64,000 bases of DNA from Colwellia sp. (GTDB taxonomy: Bacteria > Pseudomonadota > Gammaproteobacteria > Enterobacterales > Alteromonadaceae), in assembly GCF_013215345.1 (NCBI RefSeq), contig NZ_JABSOV010000001.1, positions 1 to 64,000 of the forward strand. The letters are read 5' to 3'. Below, piece after piece: positions 9,894 to 19,213 of this stretch. The notes beneath the pieces were generated by a model. It worked only from the letters and a program-made list of their open reading frames with translations, was not told the DNA's origin and searched no databases. Made by a program: the position numbers and the translations under genes. Positions within the stretch are counted from its first letter, which is position 1; each line of letters begins with the position of its first letter.

Positions 9894-10808
9894 ATGAAAT
9901 ATTTACCGCCATTGAAGTCGCTACAATTTTTTCTGGTAGCAGGACAATCTAAAAATTTTAAACAAGCCGCTGAACAGCTCAATGTCACACAAGCAGCAGT
10001 CAGCCAACAAATTCGATTGTTAGAAGAAAACCTACAAGCGAAATTGTTTGAGCGCACCAATAAACAAACCATGCTTACCGAAAAAGGACGAAAACTATTA
10101 CCCTTTATGCAAAGGGGATTTGAAGAGTTAAGCAGTGGTATTCAAGTCGTTACCGGGGATCCAAATCCACAAATATTACGTATTTCTACCGTGCATTCTT
10201 TTTGCTCTCTTTGGCTGGTTCCTAGGCTTCAGGAGTTCCAAAAATTACACCCTGAAATAATGGTGCAACTTGCTCCATCCAGTGCTCTTATTGATTTTCA
10301 ACAATCAAATATTGATTTGGCAATTCGTATGGGCAGAGGTGGTTATGCTGATTTAACCGAGAAGAAAATCTATGATGATAACCTCATCTTTGTGGCAAGC
10401 CCGAAGCTGCTAGACGGTATTGATAAGGATGACCCTGAGCAAGTATTTCAGTTACCTTGGATAGAGGATACCAGCATAGGAATACAGGAAACCTTTCAAA
10501 AATACTGTAAAAACATAAATTTTAACTATGAAAATTTGGTTCCCGTCATTCAAACCAATGATGCACTGCCGCTAATTGATAGTGCGGTGCATGACCGCGG
10601 TTTCTTAATGGTAAATAGTAGCTTAGTGGCTGAACATATACGCGCTGGTCGTTTAGTTAAGCTACTCAACTACTCGATAAAAAGTCCCTATTCACTTTAC
10701 CTTGTCGCGCCAGAACAGCAATTTTCATGGAGAAAAGTTAAGCTATTTGAAGACTGGATAGTACCTAAACTACGTAAGTCATTCTCCGATCTAGACAGTT
10801 ATGAATAA
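9894..10808 (+). CDS. LysR family transcriptional regulator (GcvA-like)
   Basis: About 304 aa. The N-terminal winged helix-turn-helix reads LPPLKSLQFFLVAGQSKNFK...LNVTQAAVSQQIRLLEE, and the effector domain follows with ISTVHSFCSLWLVPRL and DLAIRMGRGGY. The opening LPPLKSLQFF and the TQAAVSQQI recognition helix resemble the GcvA subgroup. I start at the ATG at 9894; an in-frame TTG at 9867 lacks support. The adjacent divergent gene (9447-9791) is the natural candidate target. The effector is unknown. Confidence 0.88.
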   Translation: MKYLPPLKSLQFFLVAGQSKNFKQAAEQLNVTQAAVSQQIRLLEENLQAKLFERTNKQTMLTEKGRKLLPFMQRGFEELSSGIQVVTGDPNPQILRISTVHSFCSLWLVPRLQEFQKLHPEIMVQLAPSSALIDFQQSNIDLAIRMGRGGYADLTEKKIYDDNLIFVASPKLLDGIDKDDPEQVFQLPWIEDTSIGIQETFQKYCKNINFNYENLVPVIQTNDALPLIDSAVHDRGFLMVNSSLVAEHIRAGRLVKLLNYSIKSPYSLYLVAPEQQFSWRKVKLFEDWIVPKLRKSFSDLDSYE

Positions 10809-10881
10809 CTCATGATCTTTAGGGTTTACTCAACAAAAATGCCACCTTGATTAACAAGATGACATTTTATAAAACAAATTC

Positions 10882-11002
10882 ATTTGAAGCGTTTCTTTAA
10901 GATGAATGGCGCTAGAACAAGGCGGAAGCACGGAGCTTGGTTTACCAAGTGAGTACTTACAACGCTGTTATCGCTCCATTTAGCGATAAGAAACCTTCAA
11001 AT
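10882..11002. mobile_element. Short inverted-repeat element (MITE-like), 121 bp
   Basis: ATTTGAAGCGTTTCTT (10882-10897) and AAGAAACCTTCAAAT (10988-11002) are near-perfect inverted ends. Inside are CAAGGC (10918), the palindrome CTTGGTTTACCAAG (10936-10949), AACGC (10961), and a TTATCGCT...AGCGATAA stem near the right end. The right end abuts the acnB stop codon. It has no coding capacity. The layout matches three other elements in this window. An alternative reading is a terminator-like RNA structure for acnB. Confidence 0.5.
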
Positions 11003-13605
11003 TAGGCTTCTACTTGTAAGATAACAGTATCTGCTTTCTTGGTGTACTGCTCCATCTTATCGAAGTTCAAGTACCTATAAGTATCAGCTGATGTGGCATC
11101 AATTTTAGACGCGTATTCCATGTACTCAGCCGGGCTAGGTATTTTACCTAAGATAGCACCAACACCAGCAAGCTCTGCAGAGGTTAAGTAAACATTGGCG
11201 CCATTTCCTAAACGGTTAGGGAAGTTACGTGTAGACGTTGAAAGTACTGTAGATTTATCAGCTACACGTGCTTGGTTACCCATACATAATGAACAACCAG
11301 GTGCTTCAACACGCGCGCCAGCTTTACCGAAAATAGAGAAATAACCTTCGTCACTTAACTGCGCGCTATCCATTTTCGTTGGTGGTGCTACCCACATACG
11401 TGTTGGTAATGTGCCACCACTCTCTTCAAGGAAAGAGTCAATTATTTTACCCGCGGCACGAAAATGTCCAATGTTAGTCATACATGAACCGATGAATACT
11501 TCATCGACTTTAACACCAGCAACTTCTGATAATAATTTGGCATCATCAGGGTCATTTGGACAACAAACGATAGGCTCTTTGATATCAGCTAAATCAATTT
11601 CAATAATATGTGCGTATTCGGCATCGCTATCAGCAGACATTAATGAAGGTTTAGCTAACCATGCTTGCATACCTTTAATACGACGAGTAATGGTACGAAC
11701 ATCGCCATAGCCTTCGGCAATCATCCACTTAAGCATAACAATGTTAGAGTTTAAGTACTCGCTAACTGAATCTTCTTCAAGTTTAATAGAACAACCGGCA
11801 GCGCTGCGTTCAGCTGATGCATCTGATAATTCAAATGCTTGCTCAACTGATAAACCTTTCAGGCCTTCAATTTCTAGTATGCGGCCTGAGAATTCATTAA
11901 TTTTACCTGCTTTCTCAACGGTTAATAAACCTTTCTTGATACCGTAGTAAGGGATGGCATGAACTAGGTCACGTAAAGTGATGCCTGGCTGCATTTCACC
12001 TTTAAAGCGCACTAATATCGATTCCGGCATATCAAGGGGCATAACACCTGTTGCCGCGGCAAAAGCAACTAAACCGGAGCCTGCGGGGAAAGAAATACCT
12101 AATGGGAAACGTGTATGTGAATCACCACCAGTACCAACAGTGTCTGGTAATAACATACGGTTTAACCAAGAGTGAATAACCCCATCACCAGGGCGGAGTG
12201 ATATGCCACCACGATTCATCATGAAATCAGGCAGGGTGTGATGAGTAATAACATCAATAGGCTTAGGATAAGCAGAGGTATGACAGAAAGACTGCATAGT
12301 TAAATCAGCGGAGAAACCTAAACAGGCTAAATCTTTTAATTCGTCACGCGTCATAGGACCGGTAGTATCTTGCGATCCTACTGTGGTCATTTTAGGTTCA
12401 CAGTATTGACCTGGGCGCACACCATCAACATCACAGGCTTTACCAACCATCTTCTGCGCTAAAGTAAAACCTTTAGTAGAAGCTGCAGGGTCTACAGGTG
12501 TTGCAAATAAATCAGTCACTACAAGACCTAATGCTTCACGCGCACGACCGGTTAAACCACGACCGATAATTAATGGAATGCGGCCACCAGCACGCACTTC
12601 GTCTAATAATACTGGCGCAAGTTTAAAGGTAGAAATAACCTCACCGGCAGCATTCTTAACAACACCTTGGTATGGGTAAATGTCAATAACATCACCCATA
12701 TTCATTGCTTGTACGTCTAATTCAATGGGTAATGCGCCGGAATCTTCCATGGTGTTGTAGAAAATAGGGGCGATTTTACCGCCTAAACAGACACCACCAC
12801 CACGTTTATTAGGGATATAAGCAATATCATCACCCATAAACCATAAAACCGAGTTCGTTGCTGATTTACGTGAAGAGCCAGTTCCAACAACATCACCAAC
12901 ATAAGCCAGTGGAATACCATCTTTTTGTAATTCTTTAATTTGCACGATTGGCCCAACGCTGCCGTCTTTATCCGGTGTAATTCCTTGACGAGCAATTTTA
13001 AGCATGGCTTTAGCGTGTAATGGAATATCAGGACGAGACCAAGCATCGGGTGCGGGCGATAAATCATCTGTATTGGTTTCACCGGTAACTTTAAAAACTT
13101 TAACAGTAATTTTTTCTGCTACTTTTTCTTTTGCAGTAAACCACTCGGCATCAGCCCAAGATTGCATAACTTGCTTAGCAGCCGCGTTGCCTGCTTCGGC
13201 TTTTTCTTGCACGTCATGGAAAGCATCAAACATTAGTAAGGTATGTGATAAACCTTTCGCTGCTGTGGCAGATAATTTGTCACAGTCAAGAAGATCAATC
13301 ATGGGTTGGATATTATAACCACCTAACATGGTGCCTAATAATTGTGTGGCTTTTTCAGCGCTTAAAATAGCTGAAGTGACTTCACCTTTAGTCACAGCGG
13401 CTAAAAAACCTGCTTTAACGTAAGCCGCATCATCAACCCCTGCGGGTACACGATTACTTAATAAATCAATTAAAAAGGCTGCTTCACCCATCGGTGGGTT
13501 TTTAATTAATTCAACTAATGCAGCTGTTTGTTCGGCGTCTAAAGCCTTAGGTACTATGCCTACTGCTGCACGTTCCGCTACGTGGTTGCGATATTCTTGA
13601 ATCAC
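11002..13605 (-). CDS. acnB: Aconitate hydratase B / 2-methylisocitrate dehydratase (proteobacterial type)
   Basis: About 867 aa, close to the 865 of E. coli AcnB. It carries the N-terminal HEAT-like domain ([13 protein letters not shown]..., [19 protein letters not shown]), the swivel domain ([33 protein letters not shown]), and the iron-sulfur catalytic domains with [32 protein letters not shown], and the [4Fe-4S] cysteines in GSCMTN and GCSLCMGNQ. It interconverts citrate and isocitrate in the TCA cycle and can serve the methylcitrate pathway. I place the start at GTG 13605, which follows AGGTGAG with a 5-nt gap and gives the expected N-terminus; an in-frame GTG at 13614 is less likely. 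A second acnB is transcribed divergently. Confidence 0.96.
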   Translation of the reverse strand: MIQEYRNHVAERAAVGIVPKALDAEQTAALVELIKNPPMGEAAFLIDLLSNRVPAGVDDAAYVKAGFLAAVTKGEVTSAILSAEKATQLLGTMLGGYNIQPMIDLLDCDKLSATAAKGLSHTLLMFDAFHDVQEKAEAGNAAAKQVMQSWADAEWFTAKEKVAEKITVKVFKVTGETNTDDLSPAPDAWSRPDIPLHAKAMLKIARQGITPDKDGSVGPIVQIKELQKDGIPLAYVGDVVGTGSSRKSATNSVLWFMGDDIAYIPNKRGGGVCLGGKIAPIFYNTMEDSGALPIELDVQAMNMGDVIDIYPYQGVVKNAAGEVISTFKLAPVLLDEVRAGGRIPLIIGRGLTGRAREALGLVVTDLFATPVDPAASTKGFTLAQKMVGKACDVDGVRPGQYCEPKMTTVGSQDTTGPMTRDELKDLACLGFSADLTMQSFCHTSAYPKPIDVITHHTLPDFMMNRGGISLRPGDGVIHSWLNRMLLPDTVGTGGDSHTRFPLGISFPAGSGLVAFAAATGVMPLDMPESILVRFKGEMQPGITLRDLVHAIPYYGIKKGLLTVEKAGKINEFSGRILEIEGLKGLSVEQAFELSDASAERSAAGCSIKLEEDSVSEYLNSNIVMLKWMIAEGYGDVRTITRRIKGMQAWLAKPSLMSADSDAEYAHIIEIDLADIKEPIVCCPNDPDDAKLLSEVAGVKVDEVFIGSCMTNIGHFRAAGKIIDSFLEESGGTLPTRMWVAPPTKMDSAQLSDEGYFSIFGKAGARVEAPGCSLCMGNQARVADKSTVLSTSTRNFPNRLGNGANVYLTSAELAGVGAILGKIPSPAEYMEYASKIDATSADTYRYLNFDKMEQYTKKADTVILQVEA

Positions 13606-14053
13606 GACTCTCACCTTTTGATAGGGCGGACACTTATTACTTCTTATTAATTGGACTCGATTCTTTGGTTATCAAGACTAGGACAAAGTGGTTAAGTATC
13701 CGAAATTAAAAATTATCGATACCTTGCTGCAGTTACTTATTTAAAAGTTAAAGGACAGCAGGGTGATGACTACTATTTGGACTCTATCACTAAATATAGA
13801 CGATAATTAATCTACACAGGCGCCAAATAAATTGATATTTACCATTACGTGTGAAGAAAGTGTTATGAGTAAAGTGGTATAACCACTATAACTATATCCA
13901 CTACCAACTATAACCAATGTGAATAGTGCTTATTTAAGCAAATGATTACGTAGTGCTTAGAAAATCAGGTAAAATAGAGATAAGTAGAGATAAAATTTGT
14001 CCATGCTAATGATGACAATGTTATTAGCGCCTTAGAACTAGAGAGAGTTTTAA
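13606..14053. promoter_or_regulatory. Divergent promoter region between the two aconitase genes
   Basis: About 450 bp containing no ORF. It must carry promoters for both aconitases. The clearest element is the palindrome at 13873-13887. GAGAGAG at about 14041 is the ribosome-binding site of the right-hand gene. Confidence 0.6.
13873..13887. promoter_or_regulatory. Palindromic operator candidate, TGGT-N3-ACCA (GntR/PdhR class)
   Basis: AGTGGTATAACCACT has 6-bp perfect arms around ATA. Its core TGGTnnnACCA is the half-site pattern of FadR-subfamily GntR regulators, including PdhR, whose gene and strong operators occur at 39-40 kb in this window. It lies about 167 bp upstream of the second aconitase. 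Which regulator binds is inference. Confidence 0.4.
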
Positions 14054-16861
14054 ATGAGTCTATATATAGAATACATTAAAGAAATTGAAAGTCGTAAAAA
14101 TGATCTAGCATTGGCTCCTTTGCCAATTGATGGCGCGGAGTTATTATCTGAGATTATTGCTCAAATTAAAGATTCAGCAAATGAGCATAGAGCTGATTCA
14201 CTTAACTTTTTCATCTATAACACTTTACCAGGCACAACTAGTGCTGCCGGTGTAAAAGCTGCTTTCCTAAAAGAAATAATCTTAGGCGAATCTGTACTAG
14301 CAGAAATTACCCCTACGTATGCTTTTGAATTGTTGTCTCACATGAAAGGCGGACCTTCAATTGAAGTACTTCTTGATTTAGCATTATCTGATGACGCAGC
14401 AGTCGCAAAACCAGCAGCAGAAGTATTAAAAACACAAGTATTTTTATATGACGCTGATACAGCTCGTCTTGAAGCGGCTTTTAAAGCAGGCAATGCGCTT
14501 GCTAAAGAGGTTTTACAAAGCTACGCACAAGCTGAATTTTTCACTAAGCTTCCAGAAATAGCAGAAAAAATTGAAGTCGTTACTTATATTGCTGGTGAAG
14601 GCGATATATCAACTGACTTACTTTCTCCTGGTCATCAAGCTCACTCTCGTGCTGATCGTGAATTACACGGCAAGTGTTTGATCACTCCAGAAGCTCAAGC
14701 AGAAATACAAGCATTACAAGCTAAGCACCCTAAAGCTAAAGTAATGCTTATCGCAGAAAAAGGCACTATGGGTGTTGGTTCTTCTCGTATGTCTGGTGTT
14801 AACAACGTTGCACTATTGGCGGGTAAAAAAGCAAGTCCTTACGTACCATTTATTAACATTGCCCCAGTTGTTGCAGGTACTAACGGCATCGCTCCTATCT
14901 TCCTGACTACTGTTGATGTAACTGGTGGTATTGGTCTTGACCTTAAAAATTGGGTTAAGAAAGTAGATGCTAATGGTAACAATGTTGTTGACGATAATGG
15001 CGATGCAGTGCTAGAAGAAGCTTACTCGGTAGCTACAGGTACTGTATTAACTATCGATACTAAAGGGCAGAAGTTATATAACGGTGATAAAGAATTAGTT
15101 GACGTATCTTCAGCATTCACTCCACAAAAAGTGGAATTCATGAAAGCAGGTGGTTCTTACGCGGTTACTTTCGGTAAGAAATTGCAAACATTTGCGGCAG
15201 AAACTTTGGGCGTTGAAACACCTGCTGTTTACGCAGCATCTAAAGAGATCTCACATGAAGGTCAAGGTTTAACTGCTGTTGAAAAAATATTTAACCGTAA
15301 CGCAGTTGGTGTTGCTTCAGAAACTCCATTACATGCAGGTTCTAACGTTCGCGTGACAGTGAACATTATTGGTTCTCAGGACACCACTGGCCCAATGACA
15401 TGCCAAGAGTTAGAAGCGATGGCTGCTTCTACAATTTCGCCAATCGTTGACGGTGCTTATCAGTCTGGTTGTCACACCGCATCGGTATGGGATAGCAAAG
15501 CAAAAGCGAACATTCCTAAGCTCATGAGCTTTATGAATAAGTTTGGTCTTATCACTGCGCGTGATCCTAAAGGTGCTTACCTGCCGATGACAGATGTTAT
15601 TCATAAAGTATTGAATGATATTACTGTGGACGACCGCGCTATCATCATCGGTGGTGATTCGCATACTCGTATGTCTAAAGGCGTCGCTTTTGGTGCCGAC
15701 TCAGGTACAGTGGCGATCGCATTAGCAACGGGTGAAGCGGCTATGCCAATCCCTGAATCAGTTAAAGTAACCTTTAAAGGTCACATGAAAGACCACATGG
15801 ATTTCCGTGACGTAGTACACGCAACGCAATTGCAAATGCTTAAGCAATTTGGTGGCGAGAATGTTTTCCAAGGTCGTGTGATTGAAGTACACATTGGTAC
15901 TTTATTAGCTGACCAAGCATTCACTTTTACCGATTGGTCTGCAGAGATGAAAGCAAAAGCGTCTATCTGTATTTCTGAAGATGACACTTTAGTTCAATCA
16001 CTTGAGCTAGCTAAAAATCGTATCCAAATAATGATCAATAAGGGTATGGAAAACACAGAAAAAACACTTAACGGTTTAATTGCTTTAGCTGATAAACGTA
16101 TCGACGGGATCAAAGCAGGCACTACCCCGGCATTATCACCAGATGATACCGCTAAGTATTACGCAGAAGTGGTTGTTGATTTAGATGCTATTGATGAGCC
16201 AATGATTGCTGATCCTGACGTAAATAATGATGATCTATCTAAGCGTTATACCCATGACGTAATTCGTCCTGTTTCATTCTACACAGATAAATCAGTTGAT
16301 TTAGGTTTTGTTGGTTCTTGTATGGTGCATAAAGGCGATATGCAAATCATCGCGCAAATGTTACGTAACATGGAAGCACAAGGTAAGAAGATTGAATTTA
16401 AAGCACCATTAGTTGTCGCGCCACCAACATACAACATTGTTGATGAGCTTAAAGCTGAAGGTGACTGGGACATTTTACAAAAGTATTCCGGCTTTGAATT
16501 TGATGATGCACATCCGAAAGGTGCTGCTCGTACTAAGTACGAAAATATCATGTACCTTGAACGCCCAGGTTGTAACTTATGTATGGGTAACCAAGAGAAA
16601 GCTGAACCAGGCGATACGGTAATTGCTACTTCTACACGTTTATTCCAAGGTCGTGTGGTAGCGGATACTGCAGAGAAGAAAGGTGAATCATTACTTGGTT
16701 CAACGCCTCTAGTTGTACTTTCAACTATGCTGGGTCGTTTCCCTACTCTTGCAGAGTACAAAAGTGCTGTAGACGGTATTAACTTAACTAAGTTCACTCC
16801 ACCAACACATGAGCTGAGCACTAAGTTCACCGGTGAAGCTGTACCAATTAAAGTAGTTTAA
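14054..16861 (+). CDS. Second aconitate hydratase B, Bacteroidota-like long form
   Basis: 935 aa, about 70 residues longer than the neighbouring AcnB and clearly different from it. The N-terminus reads YIKEIESRKNDLALAPLPID..., with NFFIYNTLPGTTSAAGVKAA and LLSHMKGGPSIEVLLDLAL. An insertion around residues 295-350 (NWVKKVDANGNNVVDDNGDA, YNGDKELVDVSS) is absent from the other copy. The active site is complete: [42 protein letters not shown] and the cluster cysteines GCNLCMGNQ. From memory this form is the one typical of Flavobacteriia and other Bacteroidota, which suggests horizontal transfer; a tree would decide. It should catalyse citrate-isocitrate and/or 2-methylisocitrate interconversion. 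A strong terminator follows. Confidence 0.92.
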   Translation: MSLYIEYIKEIESRKNDLALAPLPIDGAELLSEIIAQIKDSANEHRADSLNFFIYNTLPGTTSAAGVKAAFLKEIILGESVLAEITPTYAFELLSHMKGGPSIEVLLDLALSDDAAVAKPAAEVLKTQVFLYDADTARLEAAFKAGNALAKEVLQSYAQAEFFTKLPEIAEKIEVVTYIAGEGDISTDLLSPGHQAHSRADRELHGKCLITPEAQAEIQALQAKHPKAKVMLIAEKGTMGVGSSRMSGVNNVALLAGKKASPYVPFINIAPVVAGTNGIAPIFLTTVDVTGGIGLDLKNWVKKVDANGNNVVDDNGDAVLEEAYSVATGTVLTIDTKGQKLYNGDKELVDVSSAFTPQKVEFMKAGGSYAVTFGKKLQTFAAETLGVETPAVYAASKEISHEGQGLTAVEKIFNRNAVGVASETPLHAGSNVRVTVNIIGSQDTTGPMTCQELEAMAASTISPIVDGAYQSGCHTASVWDSKAKANIPKLMSFMNKFGLITARDPKGAYLPMTDVIHKVLNDITVDDRAIIIGGDSHTRMSKGVAFGADSGTVAIALATGEAAMPIPESVKVTFKGHMKDHMDFRDVVHATQLQMLKQFGGENVFQGRVIEVHIGTLLADQAFTFTDWSAEMKAKASICISEDDTLVQSLELAKNRIQIMINKGMENTEKTLNGLIALADKRIDGIKAGTTPALSPDDTAKYYAEVVVDLDAIDEPMIADPDVNNDDLSKRYTHDVIRPVSFYTDKSVDLGFVGSCMVHKGDMQIIAQMLRNMEAQGKKIEFKAPLVVAPPTYNIVDELKAEGDWDILQKYSGFEFDDAHPKGAARTKYENIMYLERPGCNLCMGNQEKAEPGDTVIATSTRLFQGRVVADTAEKKGESLLGSTPLVVLSTMLGRFPTLAEYKSAVDGINLTKFTPPTHELSTKFTGEAVPIKVV

Positions 16862-16865
16862 TCCC

Positions 16866-16909
16866 TAATTAGGGGCTAACTAGGAGCTAATTAGGCGCTA
16901 GCTAGGCGC
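16866..16909. repeat. Four tandem 11-bp repeats
   Basis: TAATTAGGGGC, TAACTAGGAGC, TAATTAGGCGC and TAGCTAGGCGC follow directly one after another, starting 4 nt after the aconitase stop and ending before its terminator. One unit is about a helical turn. No function is known. Confidence 0.75.
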
Positions 16910-16932
16910 TCTATTTTAATAGCTAAATCAAT

Positions 16933-16970
16933 AATGGGGGCTACTTGTATAAGTAGCCCCCATTTTTTTC
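16933..16970 (+). terminator. Strong rho-independent terminator of the second aconitase
   Basis: ATGGGGGCTACTT (16934-16946), loop GTAT, AAGTAGCCCCCAT (16951-16963), then a T-run: a 13-bp perfect stem. Confidence 0.95.
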
Positions 16971-17066
16971 ATCTTAAATTTATTTACAATAAGCTTTATT
17001 AAACGTGAGTCGATAACCACTGCACAGGATTAATATCCGTGACTTAATACCCGTAAAAAGGATCAT

Positions 17067-17444
17067 TTATTTGCTTATTGCACACTCTAATTTTGCGGTT
17101 AAGTTTGGCATAATCAAATTTGGTGAAGCACGCGGATAATCAAAACTCTCAACCCCTTTAACTAACTCCAATTTGTAGCCATACTGACCACAAATTAAAT
17201 ATCCTCTACGCAATAAAAAAGCAGATAAACGGTCAAAACTAACGTTATTATTAGCTATAACTTCAAGTTGATAATTATTATCATCAAATTTCGTTTTTTT
17301 TAATTGCAGCTGGTGATCAAAGTCCCACTCAGATTTCGCTTGGCCTAGAACGGCTGTACTTGGTCCAGCACATGCACCTAAAAAGAATGCACATAGTGGT
17401 GGAAGGATATATTTATGCGCGAGCTTAGTTTTTAGCATTGTCAT
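17067..17444 (-). CDS. Putative lipoprotein of unknown function
   Basis: About 125 aa. A type II signal peptide ends in the lipobox LGAC (AFFLGACAG), so it should be lipidated and membrane-anchored. The mature region contains LEVIANNNVSFDRLSAFLL and a later pair of cysteines (YLICGQYG and KLECAIS). I chose ATG 17444 because AAGGAA lies about 9 nt upstream; the longer in-frame start at 17471 lacks this. The family is not recognised. The metalloprotease gene upstream on the same strand ends about 90 bp before it, so co-transcription is possible. Confidence 0.55.
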   Translation of the reverse strand: MTMLKTKLAHKYILPPLCAFFLGACAGPSTAVLGQAKSEWDFDHQLQLKKTKFDDNNYQLEVIANNNVSFDRLSAFLLRRGYLICGQYGYKLELVKGVESFDYPRASPNLIMPNLTAKLECAISK

Positions 17445-17533
17445 CGTTATTTTCCTTATAACTTTTGCCATTACCTTGAATTTTATAGTTTATCAAAAAA
17501 CAAGCTATTACAATACTTAACAGTAACTTAAGG

Positions 17534-18349
17534 CTAATGATCTTTTGCCCAGGTAACATAAGTTAAGTGTCTGATACCATGACGATCAATTCGAATAAAC
17601 ACTTCTTTATTCCCCCTACGTCCTAGTGACATCCCCCAACCTATTTCACTATTATTCGATGGTTCCTCCGATTTATTACAGCCCTTACCTTTGGGTGCAT
17701 TACATGAATTACCATCAGTTGAGTTACTACCTGTACTCGGGCCACCTGAATATGAATTATAACTATCAAAAGAATGATACATCGCCGCTAACTGCTCAAA
17801 GTCATGAGAGTCTGGGTCCAAGAAAGGTGGATCCTGATATTCCATACATGAGGTAGAGGAAGCTTGGTCAAAGTCTTCATCTTGGTGACCTAAGCCCAAG
17901 TTATGCCCTAACTCTTGGCAGGTAACACTTTGCTTCCAATCAGCACTGTTATAATAATTCCAAGAAAAATAAGTATCATTAAGTTTGGTGTAGCCACGAG
18001 TGATGTGACCTTCAGCATCAAGAGATATGCCGGCAATGCCAAGCCAACCAGTTTGACCATAGGCTAAATTACAGATACGTACTTTGCCAGCTGGCGCTTT
18101 ACACTGACGGCGTATTTTTTTATTGTTTGTACCATCGCCCTCTTTAACTAAGTTGACTTCGGTGCTTGCTGACCAATCAATAACGGCTTGTCCGACATGC
18201 TCATGCCAATCAGCCGTAGTGCTATTAATAAGAATTAAATCAAAAGAAGCAGTGGTTCTTGCCCAGTGATAAGACGACCAAGCATGTTCTGCAAATACAG
18301 ATGTTGAAAGTAAATAAGTTGCCATTAATATAGCAAGTAGCTTTTTCAT
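17534..18349 (-). CDS. Exported matrixin-like metalloprotease homologue with altered zinc motif
   Basis: 271 aa with a signal peptide (LLAILMATYLLSTSVFA, cleavage near residue 20). The central domain has a metzincin layout: QELGHNLGLGH at 145-155, followed by a SCMEYQDPP Met-turn-like segment and SHDFEQLAAMY. The first zinc-ligand position, normally His in HExxHxxGxxH, is Gln145; Glu146, His149 and His155 are present. The C-terminal part is Ser/Gly/Asn-rich with several cysteines, then a short domain ending in TYVTWAKDH. I recall similar CQE(V/L)GH motifs in related bacterial proteins but cannot confirm this. It may be a protease with modified metal binding or a non-catalytic binding protein. 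Confidence 0.7.
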   Translation of the reverse strand: MKKLLAILMATYLLSTSVFAEHAWSSYHWARTTASFDLILINSTTADWHEHVGQAVIDWSASTEVNLVKEGDGTNNKKIRRQCKAPAGKVRICNLAYGQTGWLGIAGISLDAEGHITRGYTKLNDTYFSWNYYNSADWKQSVTCQELGHNLGLGHQDEDFDQASSTSCMEYQDPPFLDPDSHDFEQLAAMYHSFDSYNSYSGGPSTGSNSTDGNSCNAPKGKGCNKSEEPSNNSEIGWGMSLGRRGNKEVFIRIDRHGIRHLTYVTWAKDH

Positions 18350-18567
18350 AACTTACCTCTTTATCAGTGAGTTATAAGTGCAACATAACTACACCAAATA
18401 AATATGTTAGACATCTGTTAAGTATAGCGAACTGTACGGCAATTTCTTCTTCTCAACTAAGCTACTCATGTTAGTTATTTTCGCCCACAATTACCGTAAA
18501 GGGGCTTTGCTGGATAAAAAACAACCTATACTAATAACTTGTTTTTTAATTTTGTACGGTGGTTATC

Positions 18568-19206
18568 ATGTCCGATGAAAAATCAAATGAAAACGCTTGG
18601 TCGCTAGCTATGCATCAAATTGAATGCTGTAATTGTAGTCATGGCTGTGGTTGTCAGTTCTCCGGTTTTCCAGATAGTGAGTCCGGCAGTTGTGAGGCAC
18701 TACTTGGCTTTTATATTAAAAGTGGTCAGTTAGACAGTTTAGATCTCACTGGCATAAAAGTAGTTTTTGCTGCCGCTTGGCCTAAAGCCATTCATGAAGG
18801 TGATGGTAAGGCATTGTTATTTATCGACTCTGCCGCATCTTCTGAGCAAGTAGCCGCTATTGGTGGTATCTTTTCCGGTCAGTTTGGCGGTATGCCCTTT
18901 GAAGCGTTAGCAGGTACCTTCTCTGAGATGGAAGGACCCATAGTAGCCGCTATTACTATGAATACTGATGATAAACACTCTAGCTTTAGCATTGCCGATG
19001 TACTTGCAGTAGAACAAACACCCTTGATAAATCCGATGAATGGTGAAGATCAAAATGTCCATATCACCTATCCTGATGGTGGCTTCTTTTGGAATGATGG
19101 CATCATAGGCACCAGTAAAACCATGTCAATAAAACATAATATGTTGTCGTTTGACCATGTTGGTCAGTTTGCTGCCAAAGCTGAAGTTAACTGGGCTAAC
19201 TCTTAG
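18568..19206 (+). CDS. DUF1326 domain protein
   Basis: About 212 aa, cytosolic by appearance. A cysteine cluster near the N-terminus (QIECCNCSHGCGCQFSG, residues about 17-33) followed by SGSCEALLGFYIKSG is typical of DUF1326. The rest is a compact beta-rich domain ending near SKTMSIKHNML. The Cys cluster suggests metal or redox binding, but no function is established. I start at ATG 18568, preceded by GGTGG, rather than the in-frame GTG at 18559. The next gene encodes a DUF2182 membrane protein 7 bp downstream; the two families are often neighbours and probably act together. Confidence 0.85.
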   Translation: MSDEKSNENAWSLAMHQIECCNCSHGCGCQFSGFPDSESGSCEALLGFYIKSGQLDSLDLTGIKVVFAAAWPKAIHEGDGKALLFIDSAASSEQVAAIGGIFSGQFGGMPFEALAGTFSEMEGPIVAAITMNTDDKHSSFSIADVLAVEQTPLINPMNGEDQNVHITYPDGGFFWNDGIIGTSKTMSIKHNMLSFDHVGQFAAKAEVNWANS

Positions 19207-19213
19207 CACAGCA

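Noticed and set aside
16279-16830. 183-codon minus-strand ORF inside the second aconitase gene
   Set aside because: It lies wholly within a well-supported coding region, with no ribosome-binding site or domain.
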